This document shows, piece by piece, positions 16,552 to 23,861 of a stretch of 64,000 nt of DNA (positions are counted from its first letter, which is position 1; each line of letters begins with the position of its first letter). The position numbers were made by a program, and so were the translations under genes. This DNA comes from Chroococcidiopsis sp. TS-821 (GTDB lineage: Bacteria; Cyanobacteriota; Cyanobacteriia; Cyanobacteriales; Chroococcidiopsidaceae): positions 1 through 64,000 of the forward strand of contig NZ_MVDI01000004.1 in assembly GCF_002939305.1 (NCBI RefSeq), written 5' to 3'. The notes below the pieces were generated by a model that worked only from the letters and a program-made list of their open reading frames with translations, was not told the origin of the DNA and did not search any database.

Positions 16552-16839
16552 CATTCTCTTGCAGCTTTCGCTACTGCCTTACTAGGCTTTGAGAATTGGA
16601 CTCTCTCTTTACCCTCGGCTAGACGTTAGGGTAGCTCCCGTCGAGTCTCTGCACCTTCCGAAAAATAGTGACTAGTAGTTAGTTGGTAGTGACTAGAAAT
16701 GGTAAGAATTCTAGATTCACCTTTACATTACCTATTTTTCGGCTTGGCTCAGGATTGCCGTGTCTGGATGTCAGATTTAGGTTTCCCTGAGTTTGAGAGC
16801 GGTCACTTGACAAGTTTCTTTGCCAAGGCTCAATTACTT
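16552..16839 (-). ncRNA. Group I intron in trnL-UAA (288 nt)
   Basis: The intron starts AAGTAATTGAGCC after a splice-site U and ends ...GAGAATG with the expected terminal G before exon 2. The core shows the GGTGCAGAGACTCGACGGGAGC segment typical of this self-splicing class, then ...GAGGGTAAAGAGAGAG. A stem CCGAAAAATAG/CTATTTTTCGG carries an extension made of four 7-base units. No homing endonuclease is encoded. It should self-splice without protein. This intron is known to be ancestral in cyanobacteria. Confidence 0.93.
16668..16695 (+). repeat. Four heptads in the intron's variable stem-loop
   Basis: GTGACTA, GTAGTTA, GTTGGTA and GTGACTA follow in exact register inside the intron's extended P6b-type loop. 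Heptanucleotide expansions at this position are known from heterocystous cyanobacteria. The repeat type resembles intergenic repeats elsewhere in this window. Confidence 0.7.
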
Positions 16840-17113
16840 AAGTCCGTAGCGTCTACCATTCCGCCACGCCCCCTCTTAAGGTTTAGGTCGTTGTGTCAAC
16901 AACTGCCCTGTTTGTCTATTGCACCATTAAATTGCAATCTATGCAACAACTTTAGCAAAAAAAATTGGCGATCGCCTGTAAGGAGAGGTCGGAGGTCAGA
17001 GCTCAGGAAATAATATTAATCTCTGATTCCTGATGCTGGATTCCTGTTTTACTCGCAGCAGCTAGGTAGAATAGCGGTAGAATAGCTAAAAACAAACGAT
17101 TTACGCGGGGTCA

Positions 17114-17365
17114 ATGGATAGCTTACTAGTGTTTCTCAACCAAAACCAACCGATCGCGATCGCGCTGCTGTATCTAGGATTGGCGGGAGCGTATCTGCTT
17201 GTTGTTCCTTTAGCGATCATGCTGTACCTAAAACTGCGTTGGTATAACGCTACATCGTTTGAGCGAGGCTTTATGTACTTCCTCGTGTTCTTTTTCTTTC
17301 CAGGGTTATTACTCCTCGCACCATTTATGAATTTTCGCCCCCAGCGTCGGCAAATTCCTAGTTAA
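17114..17365 (+). CDS. ndhL: NAD(P)H-quinone oxidoreductase subunit L
   Basis: This 83-aa protein has two membrane helices (about residues 15-38 and 50-75) with the NdhL signature [62 protein letters not shown]. NdhL is a thylakoid-membrane subunit of the NDH-1 complex in cyclic electron flow and respiration. Length is normal. It leads the three-gene unit ndhL-DUF3007-trpA, with three bases between ndhL and the next gene. The upstream region has tandem GGTAGAATAGC units at 17065-17088. Confidence 0.96.
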   Translation: MDSLLVFLNQNQPIAIALLYLGLAGAYLLVVPLAIMLYLKLRWYNATSFERGFMYFLVFFFFPGLLLLAPFMNFRPQRRQIPS

Positions 17366-17368
17366 ACC

Positions 17369-17695
17369 ATGAGTAGATTTACGGTTATTGGAATTGGGCT
17401 AGGCGTGTTTGCTGCAGGTGGTATTGTCTATGTCATCCTGCAGGTGGTGGGTTTAGATAGCCTCTCAGCAGGCGTGTGGAGCCAAGCATTGTTGGTTGGT
17501 GGCTTAGTAGGATGGTTGGTAACCTATCTTACAAGAGTTATGCGAAAAGACATGACGTATCATCAACAACGGCAAAATTATGAAGAAGCATTTTTGCAAA
17601 AAAGGTTAGAAGAACTCACGCCCGAAGAATTAGCAAAATTACAAGCAGAAATCGAACAAGAAAATCAATCCCGCGATTCCTCCTCGAAGGTGTAA
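17369..17695 (+). CDS. DUF3007 family membrane protein
   Basis: The 108-aa protein has two N-terminal membrane helices (about residues 5-28 and 36-55, FTVIGIGLGVFAAGGIVYVIL and LLVGGLVGWLVTYL). A charged helical tail follows (about 60-108), with MTYHQQRQNYEEAFLQKRLEELTPEELAKLQAEIEQE. This is DUF3007, a plant and cyanobacterial family that regularly sits after ndhL, which suggests an NDH-1 or thylakoid role. It starts 3 bases after the ndhL stop and is translated from the same transcript. Confidence 0.92.
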   Translation: MSRFTVIGIGLGVFAAGGIVYVILQVVGLDSLSAGVWSQALLVGGLVGWLVTYLTRVMRKDMTYHQQRQNYEEAFLQKRLEELTPEELAKLQAEIEQENQSRDSSSKV

Positions 17696-17738
17696 AGTGT
17701 TGGATGTTGTCTTTGGTCGCCGACACTACCGTTGAAAA

Positions 17739-18536
17739 ATGAACTCAATTTCTGATTGCTTCAAACGCTTGCGATCGCGCGGGGCTTGTGCGTTAATTCC
17801 CTTTATAACTGCTGGCGATCCAGACTTGGATACAACCGCTGAAGCTTTGCGGGTTTTAGATGCTGCGGGTGCAGATATGATTGAACTCGGAGTCCCGTAC
17901 TCCGACCCGCTAGCAGATGGACCTGTGATTCAAGCCGCAGCAAGTCGGGCGCTGCAAAAAGGAACGCGCCTCGAACAGGTTTTGGAAATCGTGCGCGAGG
18001 TAAGTCCTACACTGCGATCGCCCATAATTCTATTTACGTATTACAACCCGATATTAAATCGAGGGATCGAGACATTTTTACAACAAATCGCAGACGCTGG
18101 TGTTGCTGGTTTAGTTGTCCCTGATTTGCCGCTAGAAGAAGCCGAAGGGCTGCTAAAACCTGCTCAAGAGGTGGGGATTGAGGTGATATTATTAGTGGCT
18201 CCCACGAGTTCCCCAGAACGCATCGCGGCGATCGCCCGTGCTTCGCAAGGATTTATTTATTTGGTTAGTGTCACTGGTGTCACCGGAATGCGATCGCAAA
18301 TGGAAGCGCGAGTTCCTGAATTACTGCAACAAATCCGCAGCTACACCGATAAACCGATTGGAGTTGGATTTGGAATTTCTGCACCCGAACAAGCGCGACA
18401 AGTACGCAACGCAGGCGCAGATGCTGTAATAGTCGGAAGTGCGATTGTCAAACGCTTAGCCGATGGAAACCCGCAATTGGGCTTGCAAGCAATCAAAGAG
18501 TTTTGCCAAACTTTAAAAGCAGCAATTAACGATTAA
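17739..18536 (+). CDS. trpA: Tryptophan synthase alpha chain
   Basis: This 265-aa TIM-barrel protein converts indole-3-glycerol phosphate to indole and glyceraldehyde-3-phosphate for the beta subunit. Diagnostic motifs are [41 protein letters not shown] (catalytic Glu and Asp), [24 protein letters not shown] and [14 protein letters not shown]. Length matches the family. It ends the ndhL-DUF3007-trpA gene group conserved in cyanobacteria, although no functional link to NDH-1 is known. Confidence 0.97.
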   Translation: MNSISDCFKRLRSRGACALIPFITAGDPDLDTTAEALRVLDAAGADMIELGVPYSDPLADGPVIQAAASRALQKGTRLEQVLEIVREVSPTLRSPIILFTYYNPILNRGIETFLQQIADAGVAGLVVPDLPLEEAEGLLKPAQEVGIEVILLVAPTSSPERIAAIARASQGFIYLVSVTGVTGMRSQMEARVPELLQQIRSYTDKPIGVGFGISAPEQARQVRNAGADAVIVGSAIVKRLADGNPQLGLQAIKEFCQTLKAAIND

Positions 18537-18633
18537 CATTACTCATATCCGCATAGCGATCGCCTGATCTCATCGGCGTTTTGTTCTAAGAATGGGGACG
18601 ATATCATTTCCTTGGGCGAAACGTAAATTCATC

Positions 18634-18870
18634 CTACTGAGTTTTGCAGTAAAGCACAAGTTTGACGGACGTATCAGGTCTACTATTGACGCCGCGAAAA
18701 CTACTATCTTTTTTGCACACAATTCCAAACTTGGTTACGAGGTAACTTCTGCATGGCTATCGCTTCGGCTTCATCACCCGTACTGTAGAATTCTGACATT
18801 CTTATACAACTGAGTTTCATTTCAGACACAGTAAGTCCTTGGGTTCCCAGATTTCGAGTTTTCAATTGTG
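18634..18870 (-). pseudogene. Decayed aldo/keto reductase fragment
   Basis: On the minus strand one frame reads KTRNLGTQGLTVSEM then SEFYSTGDEAEAIA, the N-terminus of an AKR13-type aldo/keto reductase. A second frame then reads VTKFGIVCKKDSSFRGVNSRP, the family's TKFG...FRGVNGRPE strand. The ~45 residues normally between them, holding the catalytic Asp/Tyr region, are missing. The frame shifts, and the copy ends at a stop near 18634. No complete copy remains, so it is a deletion relic. It is 18 bases from the DinB stop. Confidence 0.75.
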
Positions 18871-18887
18871 TTGTATTTCCTATAAAA

Positions 18888-19379
18888 TTACCGTCGAATA
18901 ATACGATGCATATCGAGTGATGGTGGGGCAATTTCTGTTTGGCTAATCATGTTGTGAACTTGCCCGCGATGATGCGTTTGGTGGTTAAAGAAGTGCGCTA
19001 CGAGTAAATCTACAGGATCGTTGCAGACACGTCCAGAATTATTGGTATATTGAATTGTGCTGCTCAAAAAATCCTCCGTTAAACTTGCAGCAAAGTTTTC
19101 AATTTGCCGATCTTCGGTTTGACGGACTTGCCATAATTCTTCAAAGTCTTTGTAGAGAATTGCATCGAGATTCGTTGATGGGATGGATTTACCCTCAAAC
19201 CGCCCTAGCCAAATGCGATCGCCTATCATGATATGATTGAGCGTTCCATGAATACTTTTAAAAAATGCTGGGCGAATCTGTTTGCGTTCTCTATCGCTTA
19301 ATTGAGCGCAAGCTTCGTATAGTTTATGATTTGCTAATGTGTTGTATTTTGCTAATAGTTGGAAATGCTGGGCGAGCAT
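18888..19379 (-). CDS. DinB family protein
   Basis: This 163-aa four-helix-bundle protein shows the DinB/YfiT metal-ligand pattern. The first His lies in FFKSIHGTLNHIMIGDRIWLGRF (residues ~43-60). The HFFNHQTHHRGQVHNM motif (residues ~130-145) gives the others. DinB-type enzymes use metal and mycothiol- or bacillithiol-like cofactors, but the substrate here is unknown. Length is standard. It stands alone on the minus strand, next to the aldo/keto reductase relic. Confidence 0.92.
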   Translation of the reverse strand: MLAQHFQLLAKYNTLANHKLYEACAQLSDRERKQIRPAFFKSIHGTLNHIMIGDRIWLGRFEGKSIPSTNLDAILYKDFEELWQVRQTEDRQIENFAASLTEDFLSSTIQYTNNSGRVCNDPVDLLVAHFFNHQTHHRGQVHNMISQTEIAPPSLDMHRIIRR

Positions 19380-19694
19380 AGATTCTCCTGACGAACCTTA
19401 TCCACCTTCGCGGACTTAAGACTAATTAAAACTCTTATTAAGAGGGCGTACAGGTACTTGGTTTGATTCAGATCTTCACCATTTTCATCTGTTACCCGAT
19501 TGCTCGCCCTCCACCTGTGTGCGGGCTAACAGCCAAAGTCTGATAAATCAGACTAAATCAGTTTTTCAGTCGACTTTAAGTGGGCTTGAGCTATCAACTT
19601 GGGAATTGGTTCCTTGGCGGGCTGTATGGCTAACCGAGAAGACTGCAAGATTTCAGTTCGAAATAAAAATTAAAGCTGAGTTGAGTCACCTACG
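19380..19694. other. 315-bp intergenic region
   Basis: No gene with recognisable features is seen. The stretch contains short hairpin potential (AAGTCTGATAAATCAGACT near 19535) and a possible 5' region for the small gene at 19695. I cannot assign function. Confidence 0.35.
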
Positions 19695-19868
19695 ATGGAA
19701 GAACTGCTAACTCTCAAAGAAATGCTGCTTAAGGATGACATTCCTGCGACGTTAGCGATTGTTGAAGAACTAGAAGACATGGATCGTAATGACATTATTA
19801 AAACACTTCAAAGTTACGCAGTCATTTTGTTTTTACACCTTATCAAACAGCAAGTAGAGGCGTTATGA
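19695..19868 (+). CDS. Small protein resembling DUF29-type fragments (57 aa)
   Basis: ATG 19695 to TGA 19866-19868 encodes 57 residues (MEELLTLKEMLLKDDIPATL, LAIVEELEDMDRNDIIKTL, then SYAVILFLHLIKQQ). The ELLTLKE...IVEELEDM...SYAVILLLHLIKQ pattern recalls cyanobacterial DUF29-like proteins, which are usually longer. The +1 frame continues ELEELEQRANKVKIIHYALDLIAASDG to TAG at 19947-19949, so a longer gene may have been broken by one frameshift, or a second tiny gene may overlap it. The state is undecided. Confidence 0.45.
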   Translation: MEELLTLKEMLLKDDIPATLAIVEELEDMDRNDIIKTLQSYAVILFLHLIKQQVEAL

Positions 19869-19966
19869 ACTGGAAGAATTAGAGCAACGAGCAAATAAAG
19901 TAAAAATTATCCATTACGCGCTAGATTTAATTGCAGCGTCGGATGGTTAGATATTTTGTTGATTTG

Positions 19967-20764
19967 TTATCTAGTCTTTGCTAAAAACTTCAACATTGCG
20001 CTAGCTACCGCATCTGGCGCATCAATTAAGAAATCATGACCCCCACGTTCAAGAATCACAAGTTCAGCATTGGGAATACCTTGCGCAAGTTGTTCGGAAA
20101 ACTTGATTGGTGTAAGAATATCTTGCTGACTTACTAAAACTAGCGTAGGGCAACTAATTCGCGGTAAACGGTCTAAGGTGTCGCTATTTATAATCGCTCG
20201 ACTTTGATAATACAACCCTTGTGGAGTTGGTGGGAAAGGATACTCCAGTTGGAACTTTAATGCTTCTTCGATAGCGCCAGGAGTTGAATAAAAATCTTCA
20301 CTTACTGCCCAAGGTAACACTACATAAAAATAAGCTTCGGGATCTAAAATACGTGGCAGATCGCCAAGCGTTTCAATAATGCTACACAAGCGGCGATCGC
20401 ATGACGCAAAAGTTGCGAGTAGCATCAGGCTATTTACCTTTTCTGGATGTGCTAAGACTAATTCTTGGGCTATTTGACCTCCCATTGAATGACCAGCTAC
20501 ATGGACTTTACTCACGCCGATGTGTTCCAGTAGTACTGCCGCGTCCTCTGCCATTTGTTTGATACTATAAGGACTATCTGGCGCAGAACTTTGTCCAATA
20601 CCGCGATTATCTATGCGAATAACTTGATATTGCGCGACGAGGGATGGAATTAACAAGTCCCAGTGGGCAGAGTCGCAGGCGAAACCAGGAATTAATAATA
20701 GCGGTTCGCCTGTTCCTTGAATGTCATAGAATAATTCAATGCCGTTAGCCTGAAGTTTTGGCAT
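19967..20764 (-). CDS. Alpha/beta-hydrolase fold protein
   Basis: The 265-aa enzyme has the HG-like PLLLIPGFACDSAHWD motif, the nucleophile elbow AGHSMGGQIAQE (catalytic Ser about residue 95), an acid in LVSQQDILTPIKFSE and a His in LERGGHDFLIDAP. It fits the alpha/beta-hydrolase family (esterase, lactonase or C-C hydrolase), with no lid domain that would name a substrate. Length is typical. It lies upstream of the GST gene on the same strand, 144 bp apart, but shared regulation is not evident. Confidence 0.92.
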   Translation of the reverse strand: MPKLQANGIELFYDIQGTGEPLLLIPGFACDSAHWDLLIPSLVAQYQVIRIDNRGIGQSSAPDSPYSIKQMAEDAAVLLEHIGVSKVHVAGHSMGGQIAQELVLAHPEKVNSLMLLATFASCDRRLCSIIETLGDLPRILDPEAYFYVVLPWAVSEDFYSTPGAIEEALKFQLEYPFPPTPQGLYYQSRAIINSDTLDRLPRISCPTLVLVSQQDILTPIKFSEQLAQGIPNAELVILERGGHDFLIDAPDAVASAMLKFLAKTR

Positions 20765-20849
20765 AAGTTAAGTAGGTGAGAAGCAACCTAATTTAAAGGC
20801 TGGTGATTATTAGCCATTAAATTTTATTCGGCTATCTGCTTTGCAATGA

Positions 20850-20870
20850 CCAATTACCCATTACCTGACA
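20850..20870 (+). repeat. Heptanucleotide repeat
   Basis: CCAATTA, CCCATTA and CCTGACA lie between the hydrolase and GST genes. They have the same 7-base period as the family at 10512, 44912, 49155 and 54895. Confidence 0.5.
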
Positions 20871-20908
20871 TAAAAAGATGGATTTCTAATTATGCCTACC
20901 TCACTGAC

Positions 20909-21616
20909 TTAGCTTTTTTGCTGAATTGTGTTTGCTGATTGATTAAATAACAAATTCCTTGACTTTTCAATGTCAAGTGCTTGGTCTTTAAATGCTTCAG
21001 CTTTCTCGTAAGCACGAATTGTCGCAGGACGTGCTTTAATCGCTTCAAACCAGCGCTGCAAGTGAGGAAAATTCTCTAGCTTTTGTCCTTGACGTTCATA
21101 GGGTACAATCCAGGGATACGCGGCAATATCAGCAATTGAGTAGTTATTACCTGCCAGAAAAGTGCGATCGCTTAATCTTTTATTCATTACCGCATACAAC
21201 CGCCCTGTTTCATTAACGTAACGATCTATTGCATAAGGAATCTTTTCAGGGGCATACTGACTAAAGTGATGATTTTGTCCTGCCATAGGTCCTAAACCGC
21301 CCATTTGCCAGAATAACCATTGCAGCGTTTCGACGCGTTGGCGGATATCGCTGGAAATTAGTTTTCCCGTTTTTTCGGCTAAATACAGTAAAATCGCTCC
21401 TGATTCAAACACTGAGATAGGTTCGCCGCCATCTGCTGGGGCGCGGTCAACAATTGCCGGAATGCGATTATTTGGGGCAATTTTAAGAAAATCGGGCTTA
21501 AACTGATCTCCTGTACCAATGTTTATAGGAACGATCGTGTAAGGAAGTTCAACTTCCTCTAAAAACATAGTAATTTTGTGACCGTTGGGTGTTGTCCAGT
21601 AATAAAGGTCAATCAT
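20909..21616 (-). CDS. Glutathione S-transferase (YfcG/Ure2-like)
   Basis: The 235-aa protein has a thioredoxin-fold N-terminal domain (residues 1-80) starting MIDLYYWTTPNGHKITMFLEEVELPYTIVPINI, then KIAPNNRIPAIVD and SVFESGAILLYLAEKTG. It has a helical C-terminal domain with IADIAAYPWIVPY. This closely fits the YfcG/Ure2-like GST group, which has glutathione or disulfide-bond oxidoreductase activity. The catalytic Asn/Thr region (TPNGHK) is present. It is 64 bp downstream of the quinone oxidoreductase on the same strand, so it may be the third gene of the MerR-controlled unit, which is inference. Confidence 0.92.
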   Translation of the reverse strand: MIDLYYWTTPNGHKITMFLEEVELPYTIVPINIGTGDQFKPDFLKIAPNNRIPAIVDRAPADGGEPISVFESGAILLYLAEKTGKLISSDIRQRVETLQWLFWQMGGLGPMAGQNHHFSQYAPEKIPYAIDRYVNETGRLYAVMNKRLSDRTFLAGNNYSIADIAAYPWIVPYERQGQKLENFPHLQRWFEAIKARPATIRAYEKAEAFKDQALDIEKSRNLLFNQSANTIQQKS

Positions 21617-21680
21617 TACGATCTCCTAGTTATATTTGTGTGGATACTGATGCCATCTGTAATCGGTCAAACTAAAGTTA

Positions 21681-22688
21681 TCAAAAGCGAATGCAGATTT
21701 TACCGAAGTGCGAACCACTTTCCATGTATTTGAGTGCTTCTGGGACTTCGTGGAAAGGATACACGCGATCGACTACAGGGCGTAATTTGTGCAATGCGAT
21801 CGCCGAATTCATCGCCGCAAACATCTCGCGCGAACCGACATAAATTCCTTGTACGCGGACGTTTTTCATCAAAATTGCTGCGGTAGCAACTTCGCCTTTA
21901 CCGCCACTTAAAACCCCAATTAAACTAATTTGTCCGCCGTGACGTACTGCACGTAGCGATTCGGATAATGTACCTGCACCGCCGACTTCCACGACGTAAT
22001 CAACACCCTTACCATCGGTGAGTTCGCGCACTCGATTACCCCATTCAGGGATTTGTTGATAATTAATTGTCTCTGCTGCGCCCATTTTCCGAACCCGTTC
22101 TAGTTTCTCATCGCTACTTGATGTGGCGATTACTCTTGCACCTGCAATTTTGGAAAACTGCAACGCAAATATCGAAACTCCGCCAGTTCCTTGCACCAAT
22201 ACAGTATCGCCTGCTTTTAAATTACCCGCGTGAAATAGCGCATTCCATGCGGTGACAGCCGCACAAGGTAACGTTGCAGCTTCTTCATCAGTGAGATGTT
22301 CGGGTACGCGCACAACACCATCTTCATGCAGCACTGCATACTCTGCTAAAATGCCGTCAATTGCACCGCCTAAAGCCGATTGGGTAATTTCTGGTGTCAG
22401 TTCGCCACCTATCCACTTTTGAAAGAAAATTCCCGCAACGCGATCGCCGACTTTCACGCGCGTGACGCCTTCGCCTACAGCCACAACTGCGCCTACACCA
22501 TCAGAAAAAGGAATTCTCGGTAAAGGTAATTTGGGATCGTATAAACCTTTAACTACCAGTAAATCGCGGTAATTTAAGGAAGCCGCACGCATTTTCACAA
22601 GTACCTGTCCGTAACTCAGTTGCGGGTCGGGGCGTTCGGTTAAGGTTAGCGCATCGATGCCAAATTGTTGAATTTCGTATACCTTCAT
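21681..22688 (-). CDS. Zinc-free medium-chain quinone oxidoreductase-type protein
   Basis: The 335-aa MDR protein binds NADP(H) through VLVQGTGGVSIFALQFSKIAGARVIATSSSDEKLERVRKMGA. The N-terminal GroES-like domain has RDLLVVKGLYDPKLPLPRIPFSDGVGAVVAVGEGV, without the zinc-binding cysteines of alcohol dehydrogenases. It is therefore a quinone or enal reductase type, and the natural substrate is unknown. It follows the merR gene by 54 bases. A perfect 16-bp palindrome lies 23 bases before its ATG, in the position of an operator. Confidence 0.93.
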   Translation of the reverse strand: MKVYEIQQFGIDALTLTERPDPQLSYGQVLVKMRAASLNYRDLLVVKGLYDPKLPLPRIPFSDGVGAVVAVGEGVTRVKVGDRVAGIFFQKWIGGELTPEITQSALGGAIDGILAEYAVLHEDGVVRVPEHLTDEEAATLPCAAVTAWNALFHAGNLKAGDTVLVQGTGGVSIFALQFSKIAGARVIATSSSDEKLERVRKMGAAETINYQQIPEWGNRVRELTDGKGVDYVVEVGGAGTLSESLRAVRHGGQISLIGVLSGGKGEVATAAILMKNVRVQGIYVGSREMFAAMNSAIALHKLRPVVDRVYPFHEVPEALKYMESGSHFGKICIRF

Positions 22689-22710
22689 CGTACTTTACCT
22701 ACCTTTAACC

Positions 22711-22726
22711 TTGACGTTAACGTCAA
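22711..22726. promoter_or_regulatory. Perfect MerR-type palindrome before the oxidoreductase gene
   Basis: TTGACGTTAACGTCAA is a perfect 16-bp dyad, 23 bases upstream of the oxidoreductase start. A near-identical copy precedes the merR gene itself. MerR proteins bind such dyads between promoter elements. Confidence 0.7.
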
Positions 22727-22742
22727 TATAGATTGAAAAAAA

Positions 22743-23132
22743 TTACTGGCTATTGATTTGCTCAATACATTTTTGAATTTTAGTAATATTGAAAAGCAAC
22801 TCTGAACGAAACTGCGCGAGTGCGCTTATTTTGTCGTCGGTTTCTTGGAGGTGTGCTTGGAGAATTGTCAATACCTTTTGCTTAGCTTTGAGTTCGGTTG
22901 GATCTTCAAAGTACAAGTCGATGACGCTAGCAATTTCTTCGAGAGTTAGTCCGAGTGCTTTGAGGCAATCAATTTTTTGTAGTCGCAGTAACTCAGCTTC
23001 CGTATAGTAGCGAAAGCCACTTCCCTCCCGTTCACTTGGGTGTAATAGTCCTAGGTTTTCGTAATAGCGAATCGTTCTTGGAGTCACGCCAGCTTTTTGT
23101 GCTAGCTCTCCAATTCGCATTTTTTCAATCAC
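22743..23132 (-). CDS. MerR family transcriptional regulator
   Basis: The 129-aa protein has the canonical winged-helix start MIEKMRIGELAQKAGVTPRTIRYYENLGLLHPSEREGSGFRYYTEAELLRLQKIDCLKALGLTLEEI (residues 1-65). A dimerisation coiled-coil helix follows (about 78-115). The few cysteines (KIDC and IQKC) do not form the metal-binding pattern of MerR or CueR, so the effector is probably an organic compound. It is upstream of the oxidoreductase on the same strand. Matching dyads occur before its own gene and before the next one, indicating auto- and target control. Confidence 0.95.
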   Translation of the reverse strand: MIEKMRIGELAQKAGVTPRTIRYYENLGLLHPSEREGSGFRYYTEAELLRLQKIDCLKALGLTLEEIASVIDLYFEDPTELKAKQKVLTILQAHLQETDDKISALAQFRSELLFNITKIQKCIEQINSQ

Positions 23133-23153
23133 TTTGTTTACTGATGCACCAGA

Positions 23154-23169
23154 TTGACGTTAACGTTAA
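23154..23169. promoter_or_regulatory. Near-palindrome upstream of merR
   Basis: TTGACGTTAACGTTAA differs from the perfect copy at 22711 by one base. It lies ~22 bases before the merR start and probably marks autoregulation. Confidence 0.6.
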
Positions 23170-23212
23170 CTTGTAGATTAGTGCATTTTTCCTCTGGTGT
23201 CAAGTTTTGTTG

Positions 23213-23857
23213 TCATTGACTAAAAGCTTGCAAAAACCAAGCAGCAACAGCGGTATTATCAGTGTCGCGGCTGCGTTGTAAACCTTCTTCTAAACGCGCG
23301 ATCGCGAGTCCTGGTAATACACTTGATTCGCTAATTCGTTGGCTACCGCCATTTGAAAGAATTTTAAAAGCTATAACTTGCGTCTTATTCACGTCTACTA
23401 CCCAGTATTCACCAACTGCTAAATCTTCGTATAGTAAACGCTTTTGCCCGATATCATCGGTTAGCAATGTATCTGCTACTTCAATGACTAAATCTGGAGG
23501 TGGATTAAATTCAAGATTAACAACAGAAGAACCAGTAGGAGCGCTCGTTACTCGTTCTCCAACGTAGTAAGATGCATCTGGTTGGGCTTCTATAATACCT
23601 GGTTGGCGATAGCTGCAGTTAATTAGTAACTTCAACGGTATTCCTTTAGCAACGCCAAATAAGTTTACAAGTAGAACAATTAGTCCATTATCTAAAGAAT
23701 GATTAGGTTCTACAGGCGACATTTCTAACCTTAATTGTCCGTTGTGGTAATAGCATTTGGCTTTTGCATATTCAGGTTGTGTTGTCGCTTGTATAAATTC
23801 TTCCCACGTACAATCTACCCAAGTATCTGTAGGTAGTTGTGTTTTGAGTTCGTTCAT
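23213..23857 (-). CDS. Uma2 family endonuclease (DUF820)
   Basis: This 214-aa protein has the Uma2/DUF820 PD-(D/E)XK-like core: WVDCTWEEFIQATTQPEYAKAKCYYHNGQLRLEMSPVEPNHSLDNG near the start, PDASYYVG, and FNPPPDLVIEVADTLLTDDIGQKRLLYEDLAVGEYWVVDVNKTQVIAFK. The Pro-Asp, Glu-Val and Tyr-Trp-Val-Val-Asp residues fit the catalytic set. The family is greatly expanded in cyanobacteria and of uncertain role. ATG 23857 is preferred because the earlier ATG 23872 overlaps the ackA stop. It follows ackA by four bases. Confidence 0.9.
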   Translation of the reverse strand: MNELKTQLPTDTWVDCTWEEFIQATTQPEYAKAKCYYHNGQLRLEMSPVEPNHSLDNGLIVLLVNLFGVAKGIPLKLLINCSYRQPGIIEAQPDASYYVGERVTSAPTGSSVVNLEFNPPPDLVIEVADTLLTDDIGQKRLLYEDLAVGEYWVVDVNKTQVIAFKILSNGGSQRISESSVLPGLAIARLEEGLQRSRDTDNTAVAAWFLQAFSQ

Positions 23858-23861
23858 AGTG

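Larger units (their letters stand above)
16501..16873 (-). tRNA. trnL-UAA: tRNA-Leu (UAA), interrupted by a group I intron
   Basis: The minus strand reads GGGGGCGTGGCGGAATGG at the 5' end (16873 downwards), pairing with CGCCCCC before discriminator A at 16501. CCA is not encoded. Exon 1 (16873-16840, 34 nt) ends ...GGACTT. Exon 2 (16551-16501, 51 nt) begins AAAATCCGT. Joined, they give an anticodon loop CUUAAAA with anticodon UAA and an 85-nt tRNA with the long leucine variable arm. The GTTCAAGTCCCTC T-arm is intact. This interrupted tRNA gene is characteristic of cyanobacteria and plastids. Confidence 0.97.

Noticed and set aside
16699-17013. A 104-codon plus-strand open frame
   Set aside because: It lies across the tRNA-Leu intron and 5' exon on the other strand and has no plausible protein character.
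19535-19553. Hairpin AAGTCTGATAAATCAGACT as a terminator
   Set aside because: No T-run follows, and its position between two genes on opposite strands gives no clear direction.
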